Of a stretch of 64,000 bases of DNA, positions 12,289-22,601 are shown piece by piece. Position 1 is the stretch's first letter, and the number at the start of each line of letters is the position of its first letter. The DNA comes from Warburgia ugandensis (lineage: Eukaryota > Streptophyta > Magnoliopsida > Canellales > Canellaceae), in NCBI GenBank assembly GCA_035236585.1, contig CP141128.1:31230684-31294683 (forward strand). Reading direction: 5' to 3'. The position numbers and the translations under genes are program-made. The notes under the pieces were generated by a model. The model did not search any database, was not told the origin of the DNA, and worked only from the letters and a program-made list of their open reading frames with translations.

Positions 12289-14887
12289 TGTCATGACTCG
12301 GGTTTTTATATGATGCAATTTTGATAAAAAGGCGAGATCTCTTGTTCTATAAATATGAAATGCATGAAAATCTTTCTAACTTTGGAAAACAACCTTTCAT
12401 AAAAACCCCGAGTGTTCAAACACATTCTCAATTTATTTAGCCATGGCAAAGTTTAAATCAATATTATTGCCAAGAAAGTGTTAGTCACAACCCCAGCTAT
12501 TAGAGAATAACAACAATCAAGTAACATTGAAAGATTAGATAGGGGTTTTACTTACTTGTACTTAGGCTGGATGGTTCCTAGCACAAGCGTTCCTTGCCCT
12601 TAATTATTTGCTTTGTATCTGAAAAATGTTGAGGATTGGGTGAGTATATAATATACTCAGTAGGAGCCTATCACTACTAGTTTTATAAATGCACAAGATA
12701 TTTTAAAATCATATGCTCATTCAAAATATGCGTATGTTTGAATACTCGAGTTCAATATCAGTATAAAAATCCATGATCAAACTGAAATACTCATGACTTA
12801 AAAGATCACATAATCCAAAATTGAAAGTATCATATATATATATATATATATATGATGACATCATGATATGCAATAGATGCTTCATGGAGTCCAACTCATG
12901 GATCTCCAGTATGGTATGGTCGACCAACCTCGTATCATGCCATATGCAATGCACATAAGTCATCAAACCATAGGGTCCACTATGCCCACAACCTCCTCGC
13001 CGTGTGGTCCCCGGGTACCTGAGGACACTCGATCATAGCCTCCACGGGGCCTATGACACGTCGACCCAGTGCCGTGACACCAGTGGTAGCCCCCTGTACC
13101 ACATGCAGTCGACGTAGGGACTTGCCTCTTTTTGGGCGTGGTACCCATCCACCTAATAGTGGTAGAGGCCGGGTGGCCAACCCAGACCCCTGGGCATAGC
13201 ACCCACGGGCTTACTTGCCCAAATCACATAAGATTAAGAAGCCAAAACCTCTTGTTAAAACTTGTCCTCTTTAGGTCCCTCACAACTGCCTGGCCCTCGA
13301 CACTCCCGCATCTTTTGGCAACCCTCAAGGACATGCAATCTTTGCAAGTACTTAAATCATGCAATGTATGCACTCGTTTGCAACCCATATATGTGCATAA
13401 TGTATATGCAATCATTTCAAAACATGGCTACGTACAAAGCAATTATCATGCATGCTGAATTAAGTCATGCAAATCAAGTCATATATTTAAAAAATATATT
13501 CTCAAAATAATAATAGTTCTTTTTAAAAGATTCTAATAGTGATAGAGCACCTACCTAGCTAGGTCGCGTTAACCCTTTTGTCCTCGTATGCTCCTAAACA
13601 TGGTTTGGGGACTCAAGGTTAGTTTAGCCTACCTTTTATGGGTTTAGAGTAGTTGGGTCTTATTACATAGGCATTAGGGGTCTATCCCTATGCCTATGGG
13701 TGTCCTAAGGTCCTAATTGGGCCTTGGTATCCTCAGTTTTCCAAAGTTCTAGTGGCCACGCGCCACCATCCTATTATAAGGGTCATGCACTCCTTTAATT
13801 GGGCCTTGATCAGGGATTTTATGGTTTGGATGTGTCCGCGTCATCGACACGGACACAACGCCTTTTGCGGCGCCTCAATCGGAGCTCTAGATCTCAAGTT
13901 ATAAGCGTTTTAGTGTCATATGTACATAGAGTCTTAAAGACAAAAAAGACGGAATGCTAGGGCGCTGCGCGCCTGCGACGTGCGCCCCAGCTTCCTTAAG
14001 TAACCAAAAGTTGATGTTTTGCTAGCGCATTGTGCGTCTGTGGTGTGCACCTCAGCAGGCGCGTCTGCAGACGCGCGGTACGCTCTGGCCGTCTTTCTCT
14101 TTAGCAGGCGCGTCCCTGGACGTGCCTGTTTGGTTTTTCAAACGGAGACGACGTGGAACGTTCCATCGTCTGGGGGACCGCGGTGTCCTCAGGACACCCT
14201 GGTTCGACCCCTGTCGAACTAGTGCGGTCCAGGGAACGTCCCTAGGTCCTTGGTGGCTCTCTTGGGCTCCGTTTTGCATGGTTTTTCATGCAAAAACTTA
14301 GGGAAATTGACCTTAGAACTATGGGAGAGATGGGTTTTGAGCGATCTCAGACGTACCTGGCTCATTGCTGGGTTTTTCTCCTCATTTTCCCCTCTAGGTC
14401 ACTGCTCCACGATGGGTTTTCTCCAAGGTTTTGGGCTGCCATTAGAGGCACCCAATTATAGAGCTAAGAGAGAGTTCTGGAGGGGGCTCTCACCGCCTTT
14501 GAATGGCGGTGGAGAAACCTCTAGAATGGCGGTGATTTCTCCTCAAATCACCACCATTCTAGAACCCCCTAGAGGTTGAAGACGACGGGGTGCCCGCATC
14601 AAAACGGGCCCCTGTGTTTTTCAGGTTAAGTCGTTTTTGTAAAATTTACAGTTTTGCCCCTGAACTTCAAAGGGCCATATCTTGCTCATTTTAACTCCGT
14701 TTTGGGTGGTTTTGGTCTCGTTGGATTCCTTTTTCTGAGGCACATCTAATGGAACCACTTTTAGGACCAAATTTCTGGGTTCAGTCAAGATGAATGGTGA
14801 AATGACTAAAATTCCCTTTTCTTTAAAAACTAAACTTTTCATTGCTAAACTTGGAATTTCAATATTACAAAATTGGAGTCATTACAT
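12289..14887 (-). repeat. Element C 3' LTR
   Basis: This 2,599-base LTR lies at the left end of the minus-strand element. In plus-strand view it runs TGTCATGACTCGG to GGAGTCATTACA. It matches 19485-22087 along its length. It holds a TA dinucleotide run at 12832-12853 that is longer than in the other copy, a GC-rich stretch at 13850-14280, and an almost perfect hairpin near 14519-14562. Open frames at 12963-13458 and 14019-14579 are LTR by-products with counterparts in the other LTR. Confidence 0.92.
12832..12853. repeat. (TA)n microsatellite in C 3' LTR
   Basis: About 11 AT/TA units. The partner LTR has a shorter run near 20026-20041, so it changed length after insertion. Confidence 0.9.
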
Positions 14888-14935
14888 TCTTACCCCCTTA
14901 GGAGAATTTTGCCCCCGAAATTCTACTATATACAG
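14888..14935 (-). other. Element C polypurine-tract region
   Basis: Read on the minus strand, GAATTTCGGGGGCAAAATTC and CTAAGGGGGTAAGAA directly precede the 3' LTR. The G-rich ATTTCGGGGGCAAAATTC form is characteristic of Tekay/Del chromoviruses. Confidence 0.75.
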
Positions 14936-17900
14936 TCAAAAGATCTTGGGGTAATTTTCTCGCATTTCTGACTCCGGTTCCCAAGTTTCTTCTTCCATGT
15001 GCGCATTTCTCCACAAAACTTTGACTAAGGGTATGTCCTTGTTCCGCAGCTTCTTATTCTTACGATCCCGAATCTCAACTGGTCTTGTCTCTAGTCTGAG
15101 ATCCTCCGTCATCTCTATGGGTACCTGATCGATGACATGAGCGGGGTCAGGCACGTACCTCCTTAGCATAGGCACATGGAATACGTTATGCACCTCGGAT
15201 AGCTGAGGGGGTAGCGCGATCCTGTAGGCCACTTTTCCCACTTTCTCCAGGATTTCGAAAGGTCCTATGTAACGCGGACTAAGCTTGCCTTTGATACCGA
15301 ACCTCATAACTCCTTTAGTGGGAGATATCTTCAGGAAAACGTGCTCTCCTATGTAGAATTCCAATGGTCTCCTCCTTCGATCAGCATAGCTCTTTTTGCG
15401 GCTTTGAGCTGTGAGGAGGCGGCTTCTTGTGAGTCTAACCTTCTTGGCACATTGCTTTACCAGCTCACACTGGAGCACCCTGGATTCTCCAACTTCACTC
15501 CAACTGGTGGGTGATCGACAAGGTCTCCCATAGAGCACCTCGTATGGAGCCATGCCAATGCTTGACTGAAAGCTATTGTTGTACGCAAACTCGACTAGCG
15601 GTAGGTTTTCATCCTAGCTCTGCTTCCAATCAAGGGCACAAGTTCGCAACATATCTTCAACTATCTGGATTGTGCGCTCTGACTGTCCATCGGTCTGTGG
15701 ATGGAAGGCTATGCTATAGTTCAAGGAAGATCCTATGGATTTTTGGACAGACTTCCAGAGTTGCAAAGTGAAGCGGCTATCCCTATCTGAAGTGATACTA
15801 AGGGGTATACCATGTAGACTTACTATCTGTTTGATGTATAGCTGAGATAGGCTATCAGTGGAATGGGTATGACGTATAGGAAGGAAATGGGCTGTCTTAG
15901 TTAATCTATCAACAATTACCCAGATCATGTCATGACCCTTAGAGGTCTTGGGTAGCCCTACGATGAAATCCATTGTGATATGGTCCCATTTCCATTCGGG
16001 TAACTCAAGGGGTTGTAACAATCCTGCAGGTCTTTGATGTTCAGCCTTTACTTGTTGACATGTTAAACACTTTGCCACAAATTCCCCTATGTCTCTTTTC
16101 ATACCATCCCACCAATATTGTTTCTTTAAGTCTTGATACATCTTAGTCCCTCCTGGGTGTATTGTATACTTGGACCGATGAGCCTCTTTTAAAATTTCTT
16201 GTCTTAACTCTTCATTAGCAGGTACCACTAATCTTCCTTGCATGTAAATGCTACGATCTTCCCTTTTTGTAAATCCTGGTTTCCCTATGAAAGCTTGTAT
16301 ATTTGGATCTCCTTTCTGTTCTTGCTTAACTTTTTCATTAACAGCCAATTTTATTGTTAGACCTGCCATAATGATCTTGTGATTACTTATGTCTGGTTTC
16401 CATGTGATTACTTCTTGTAGTAGCTTCCATCTCTTAGTTAATAAACTTGCACACATCCCTTGGGTTTTTCTTCTTAATGCATCAGCTACCACATTAGCTT
16501 TTCCAAGGTGATAATGAATGGAGAAGTCATAGTCTTTTAAGTATTCCATCCATCTTCTTTGTCGCATCTTTAAGTCTTGTTGGGAAAAGATATATTTAAG
16601 ACTCTTGCGATCTGTAAAAACTTCAAACTTTTCCCCATATAAATAATGTCTCCATATTCGCAAGGCAAAGACTATGGCTGCTAATTCCAAGTCATGGGTT
16701 GGGTAATTGACTTCATGCTTCTTGAGTTGTCAAGAAGCATAAGCGATTACCTTCCCATGTTGCATAAGTACGCAGCCTAGCCCTTGTTGCGAGGCATCGC
16801 TGTATATCTCAAATCCGCCACTTCCTGAAGGTAAGGTAAGGACAGGTGCGGTAGTCAACCTTCTTTTTAGTTCTTTCAAGCTTTCCTCACATTTATCAGT
16901 CCATTCAAATCTTGTGTCTTTCCTGGTCAACTTAGTTAGAGGTAAAGCAATTTGTGAAAAACCTTCTATGAATCTCCTGTAATATCCGGCAAGTCCTAAG
17001 AAGCTTCTTATTTCTGTGATTGTCTTAGGTCTTTCCCAGTTTTGTATTGTTTCAACCTTAGTAGGGTCAACTGCTATGCCATCTTGAGAAATAATGTGTC
17101 CTAAGAAATTAACTTTTTCCAGCCAAAACTCACACTTACTGAATTTTGCATATAGCTGGTGTGCTCGTAGGGTGCTTAATGTTATCCTTAGATGTTCCAT
17201 ATGGTCTTCAAGAGTTTCAGAATATATTAAGATATCATCCACAAACACTGTGATGAATTTATCTAAGTACTCCTTGAACACCCTATTCATGAGGTCCATA
17301 AACGCGGCTGGAGCATTAGTCAAACCAAAGGACATTACTCTGAATTCATAATGGCCGTATCGAGTCCTGAAGGCTGTCTTGGGGATATCTTCTTCTCTAA
17401 CTCGAAGTTGATGGTACCCTGATCGTAGATCAATCTTAGAGAAGACTCTAGATGACTGAAGTTGATTAAAAAGATCATCAATTCGGGGAAGAGGGTATTT
17501 ATTTTTAATGGTGACCCTATTCAGCATCCGATAGTCTACGCACAATCTCATGGAGCCATCCTTTTTCTTAACAAAAAGGACTGGAGCTCCCCACGGAGAC
17601 ACGCTAGGTCGTATGAACCCTTTGTCAAGTAGTTCCTGTAACTGGGTCTTCAGTTCTCTTAGTTCTGCAGGAGCCATTCGGTAAGGAGCTTTGGAGATGG
17701 GGGAAGTACCGGGTATAAGGTCAATGATGAACTCAATTTCCCTTGGTGGAGCTAGACCTAGTAAGTCCTCAGGGAACACGTCAGGAAATTCTCGGACAAC
17801 CTCGACATCCTTTAGCTTTGGTTGGGGACTCTCGACGGATTCAATCTTGGCTAAGAAGAAGGGGCATCCTTAAGCAATGTGTTTAACTGCTTTCGTGGCA

Positions 17901-19345
17901 GAAATAACACACGCTCCAGAATAATCCTTTTTTTTCCTTGGAGGGTGAAAGTGTCTCTATTAGGTAGGGTAAAAGTGACACGCTTCTGACGACAATCAAC
18001 AAAGGCTTGATGAAAGGCTAGCCAATCCATACCTAGGATGATGTCGAAGTCATTCATATCTAAGTGGATAAGGTTGACATGTAACAAATGGTCCTTAATC
18101 AAAATGGGGACATCCTGGAGATAAGAATAAGTGGGGAGTGCCTAGCCTACAGGAGTCATGACTTCTAGAGTGAAGTCTAGGTCTTGTGGTATAATGTCCA
18201 AGGATGATGCAAATTCTCGGGATATGAAAGAATGAGTGGAGCCTGTATCAAATAGAACTTTTGTAGGTGTATCAGAGATAGAAAGAATACCTTCAACGAC
18301 TGCATTTGATGCTTGGGCTTGACTGGAAGTCAGGGCAAAGACACGTCCTTGACTTTTTGGAACTTGATCTTCTTTACGCTCTTGTACTTTCCTTTTTGGA
18401 CGATTCTAGAAAAAAATGTCCTAATTCTCCACAACTATAGCAAGTGATGTTGAAAGTGGGACATGGTTTGCCTGGATGATTTATGTTACACCTAGGGCAT
18501 GCCTTCTAGTCTGGTCTTCTTCCTCTGTTTTCAAACGGCTTCTTGAAAAGTGGCCTAGGTCCAGATGACTGAAAGGGTCTCTTTTCTTTGTTCTTCATGG
18601 TGTTGATGTTCTTAGTTTCTCTTATTGCCTGGTTCCTTTGATAATCTTTTTCATATAGGGAGGCCATCTCTACGGCTTTGGCTACTATGGAAGGTTGGAA
18701 ACCTAGAACTCTGTTCCTGAGTCCTGGGTTGAGTCCATCTACAAATCTTTCGGCCGCATCTTCCTCATCAGCACAAGCTCGGGGTGCAAATCTTCGGAGG
18801 CTGATGAATCTATTTTCATACTGTTGGACGGCCATATTTCCTTGTTCTAAGTCGATAAATTCCTTTTCCTTCTGTTTCCTTATATGTTTAGGATAATATT
18901 TGTCATTAAAGACCTTTTTAAACTCTTCCCATCCTATTGTTTCTTGCTGATCAAAATAAGTTCTTTCTGTTGTTTCCCACCAAAAGGTAGCCTCTCCTCT
19001 AAACACAAATGTGGCCATGGGTACTTTTCTTTCTTCAGCTATGTTCATGGCCTTAAATATCTTTTCAATATCAATTAACCATTTTTTAGCTGTAGATGCT
19101 TCATCTTCTCCTGTGAATGAGGGAGCTAGTTTCTGAAACCTTTCGAACTGAACCTCAGTCCTATCTATTGTTTTATCAGGGGAAGGATCTCGGGGGGTAG
19201 GAGTTTGGCTTTAACTATTCATGTATTGTCCCATGTTCTGTAGGAATTGCTGAAATAACTCAGCCATCCCGTTGCCTGACCCAGTGGAGTCCACTGGTGG
19301 GACTTCAGGTCATGGAGCATTGCTTCCCTTCTTCCTAGGCATCTA
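14936..19345 (-). pseudogene. gag-pol: Element C gag-pol region
   Basis: This is the coding core of C. From the 5' side (approximate positions): gag about 18500-19345 with capsid-like text (FRGEATFWWETTERTYFDQQ); zinc knuckle near 18400-18500 (CPRCNINHPGKPC, CYSCGELGHF); aspartic protease near 18200-18300 with active-site DTGSTHSF; reverse transcriptase 16850-17780 with [13 protein letters not shown] and the catalytic FVDDILIYS near 17230; RNase H to about 16400 ([15 protein letters not shown]); integrase 15000-16250 with the HHCC head, DRLTKTAHF, SDRDSRF and SERTIQ; GPF module (IGPFEILEKVGKVAYRIALP); and a chromodomain at 14940-15040 (EEETWEPESEMRENYPKIF). Every expected domain is represented. 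Several interruptions make it a fossil, not a working polyprotein. Confidence 0.9.
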
Positions 19346-19470
19346 TAATCACAAGGCAATTCACCAAATCTCAATTTTTGTGTTATCCCATTACCCCTTA
19401 ATTTTTCATGGATGAAACTTGATTATAAGTTATTCTCCTCATAACTGGACTGTGAGTAACGTTAAACCGT

Positions 19471-19482
19471 GCTCTGATACCA
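19471..19482 (-). other. Element C primer-binding site (initiator Met tRNA)
   Basis: On the minus strand TGGTATCAGAGC lies two bases after the 5' LTR, a full match to the common plant initiator-Met primer site. Confidence 0.88.
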
Positions 19483-21655
19483 ACTGTCACGACCCTGGTT
19501 TTTATATGATGCAATTTTGATAAAAAGGCGAGATCTCTTGTTTTATAAATATGAAATGCATGAAAATCTTTCTAACTTTGGAAAACAACCTTTCATAAAA
19601 ACCCCGAGTGTTCAAACACATTCTCAATTTATTTAGCCATGGCAAAGTTTAAATCAATATTATTCCCAAGAAAGTGTTAGTCATAGCCCCAGCTATTAGA
19701 GAGTAACTACAATCAAGTAACATTGAAAGATTAAATAGGGGTTTTACTTACTTGTACTTAGCCTGGATGGTTCCTAGCACAAGCGTTCCTTGCCCTTAAT
19801 TATTTGCTTTGTATCTGAAAAATGTTGAGGATTGGGTGAGTATATAATATACTCAGTAGGAGCCTATTACTACTAGTTTTATAAATGCATGAGATATTTT
19901 AAAATCATATGCTCATTCAAAATATGCGTATGTTTGAATACTCGAGTTCAATATCAGTATAAGAATCCATGATCAAACTGAAATACTCATGACTTAAAAG
20001 ATCACATAATCCAAAATTGAAAGTATCATATATATATATATGATGACATCATGATATGCAATAGATGCTTCATGGAGTCCAACTCATGGATCTCCAGTAT
20101 GGTATGGTCGACCAACCCCGTATCATGCCATATGCAATGCACATAAGTCATCAAACCATAGGGTCCACTATGCCCACGACCTCCTCGCCGTGTGGTCCCC
20201 GGGTACCTGAGAACACTCGGTCATAGCCTCCATGGGACTTATGACACGTCGACCTAGTGCCGTGACACCAGTGGTAGCCCCCTGTACCACATGCAGTCGA
20301 CGTAGGGACTTGCCTCTTTTTGGGCGTGGTACCCATCCACCTAATAGTGTTAGAGGCTGGGTGGCCAACCCAGACCCCTCGGCATAGCACCCACGAGCTT
20401 ACTTGCCCAAATCACATAAGATTAAGAAGCCAAAACCTCTTGTTAAAACTTGTCCTCTTTGGGTCCCTAACAACTGCCTGGCCCTTTGCACTCCAGCGGC
20501 TTTTGGCAACCCTCAAGGACATGCAATCTTTGCAAGTACTTAAATCATGCAATGTATGCACTCGTTTGCAACCCATATATGTGCATAATGTATATGCAAT
20601 CATTTTAAAACATGGCTATGTACAAAGCATTTATCATGCATGCTGAATTAAGTCATGCAGATCAAGTCATATATTTAGAGCATATGTTCTCAAAATAATA
20701 ATAGTTCTTTTTAAAAGAATCTAATAGTGATAGAGCACCTACCTTGCTAGGTCGCGTTAACCCTTTTGTCCTCGTACGCTCCTGAACATGGTTTGGGGAC
20801 TCAAGGTTAGTTTAGCCTATCTTTTATGGGTTTAGAGTAGTTGGGTCTTATTACATAGGCATTAGGGGTCCATCCCTATGCCTATGGGTGTCCTAAGGTC
20901 CTAATTGGGCCTTGATATCCTCAGTTTTCCAAAGTTCTAGTGGCCACGCGCCACCATCTTATTCTAAGGTCATGACATCCTTTGATTGGGCCTTGATTAG
21001 GTATTTTATAATTTAGATGTATCCATGTCATCGACATGGACACAACGCCTTTTGCGGCACCTCAATCGGAGATCTAGATCTCAAGTTATAAGCATTTTAG
21101 TGTCGTATGTACATAGAGTCTTAAAGACAAAAAAGACGGAATGCTAGGGCGCTGCGCGTCTGCGACATGCGCCCCAGCTTCCTTAAGTAACCAAAAGTCG
21201 ACGTTCTACTAGCGCACTGTGCGTCTGCGGAGTGTGCCTCAGCAGGCACATCTGCAGACGCGCAATACGCTCCGCCTGTCTTTCTCTTTAGCGTGCGCGT
21301 CCCTGGACGCGCCTGTTTGGTTTTTCAAACGGAGACGACGTGGAATGTTCCGACTGGAACTTTCCATCATCTGTGGGACCAGGGCATCCTCAGGACACCC
21401 TAGTTCAACCCTTGTCGAACCGGTGCGGCTGAGGGAACGTCCCTGCGTCCTTGGTGGCTCTCCTGGGCTCCGTTTTGCATGGTTTTTCATGCAAAAACTT
21501 GAGGAAATTGACCTTAGAACTATGGGGGAGATGGGTTTTGAGCGATCTCGGACGTACCTGGCTCATTGCTGGGTTTTTCTCCTTGTTTTTCCCTCTAGGT
21601 CACTGCTCCACGATGTGTTTTCTCCATGGTTTTGGGCTTCCATTAGAGGCACCCA

Positions 21656-21664
21656 ATTATAGAG
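21656..21664 (-). promoter_or_regulatory. Element C 5' LTR TATA box
   Basis: Read on the minus strand, CTCTATAAT follows the hairpin and a GGCGGTG copy by about 40-100 bases. It occupies the same place as the TATA boxes of A, B, D and E. Confidence 0.5.
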
Positions 21665-21720
21665 CTAAGAGAGGGTTCTGGAGGGGGCTCTCACCTCCTT
21701 TGAATGGCGGTGGAGAAACC

Positions 21721-21764
21721 TCTAGAATGGCGGTGATTTCTCCTCAAATCACCGCCATTCTAGA
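21721..21764. repeat. Perfect 19-base hairpin in C LTR
   Basis: TCTAGAATGGCGGTGATTT, a 6-base loop, then the exact reverse complement. It lies in U3, upstream of the minus-strand TATA box. The other LTR has the same hairpin with one mismatch. It includes GGCGGTG, the core of the motif found before the TATA in the other LTR families. Confidence 0.85.
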
Positions 21765-22087
21765 ACCCTCTAGAGGTTGAAGACGACGGGGTGCCTGTAT
21801 CAAAACGGGCCACTGTGTTTTTCAGGTTAAGTCGTTTTTGTAAAATTTACAGTTTTGCCCCTGAACTTCAAAGGGCCATATCTTGCTCATTTTAACTCCG
21901 TTTTGGGTGATTTTGGTCTTGTTGGATTCCTTTTTCCGAGAAGCATCTAATGGAACCACTTTTAGGACCAAATTTCTGGGTTCAGTCAAGGTGAATGGTG
22001 AAATGACTAAAATGCCCTTTTCTTTAAAAATTGAACTTTTCATTGCTAAACTTGGAATTTCAATATTACAAAATTGGAGTCATTACA

Positions 22088-22092
22088 GGCCT
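22088..22092. repeat. Target-site duplication GGCCT, right copy (element C)
   Basis: Partner of GGCCG at 12284-12288 with one mismatch. The sequence after it continues the B LTR (GCCATTTCTAGTTACCC). Confidence 0.85.
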
Positions 22093-22601
22093 GCCATTTC
22101 TAGTTACCCATTCCCCTCTCTTCTTTCCCCCTTTCTCCCCCTGGTCGCACCGGAACGATGGGCCTTGTCCCTTCTTCGAGTTTGCAGGCAAGCAGGAGCA
22201 CCCATCGGGAAAAGGCCACTCCCCAGGCTACCTAGGTAAGCCATTCTCCTTCCCTTTTTCTTTTTTTTCCTCCTCTCAGGAAAGATCCATACTGGATCTA
22301 GTGTTTCCAACCATTTTCCAGCTGGAATTCCTGGCCGGAAAATGCCCCAAGACTAGTTCTAGTTGGCTGTGCACGAACACAACGTCCTAGGCACGCCACT
22401 GTGCACGAGGGCACGCGACTGTGTATGGGCGTGGCCCCGGTGTGTCCCACGCACAGTCCAGGCTCGACCGGGACGCATGGGCAGCCTGGGAGCCAAGGCA
22501 CATTTCGACTACGACAAGGTGTGTTCGCGCGAGGTCATACAGGACGCGCGTTATAGCGCGTCGCTTAGGCATGCTTGTGCACGTGCAAACACTGTCCCAG
22601 G
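22093..22601 (+). repeat. Element B 3' LTR, second segment
   Basis: It continues the B LTR between C and D. It matches 5868-6375 of the 5' LTR, including a splice-donor-like TAGGTAAGCC near 22231 and the CpG-rich leader. It ends at CCCAGG, where D was inserted. The open frames here are not supported as genes. Confidence 0.85.
22597..22601. repeat. Target-site duplication CCAGG, left copy (element D)
   Basis: An exact match to CCAGG at 31460-31464 on the other side of D. The uninterrupted site is near 6380 in B's 5' LTR (CTGTCCCAAGTGCGGCC). Confidence 0.9.

Larger units (their letters stand above)
12289..22087 (-). mobile_element. Element C: structurally complete Ty3/gypsy chromovirus (Tekay/Del-like)
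   Basis: It is 9.8 kb on the minus strand: 5' LTR 19485-22087, primer site, gag-pol, polypurine block, 3' LTR 12289-14887. The ends are TG...CA with a 5-base target duplication. Domain order is gag, zinc knuckle, protease, reverse transcriptase, RNase H, integrase, chromodomain, the chromovirus order. The LTRs differ by about 3-4% in a 250-base sample, the lowest in the window, so it is the most recent arrival. All parts are present, but the reading frame has about half a dozen breaks, so it is inactive as it stands. It sits in the 3' LTR of B. Confidence 0.92.
19485..22087 (-). repeat. Element C 5' LTR
   Basis: This 2,603-base LTR lies at the right end of the minus-strand element. On the minus strand it runs TGTAATGACTCC to GGTCGTGACA. 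It carries the AAAACGGAGTTAAAATGAGC module near 21880-21905, a perfect 19-base hairpin at 21721-21764, a minus-strand TATA box near 21657-21663, a CpG-rich leader, and the 3' half shared with B, D and E. Confidence 0.92.

Noticed and set aside
12963-13458. Overlapping frames repeated at 20151-20646 and, in related form, at 23098-23818, 29257-29977, 7351-7689 and 32486-32776
   Set aside because: They recur because they lie in the shared 3' half of LTRs in several elements. Frames differ in length and start between copies, and none matches a known protein.
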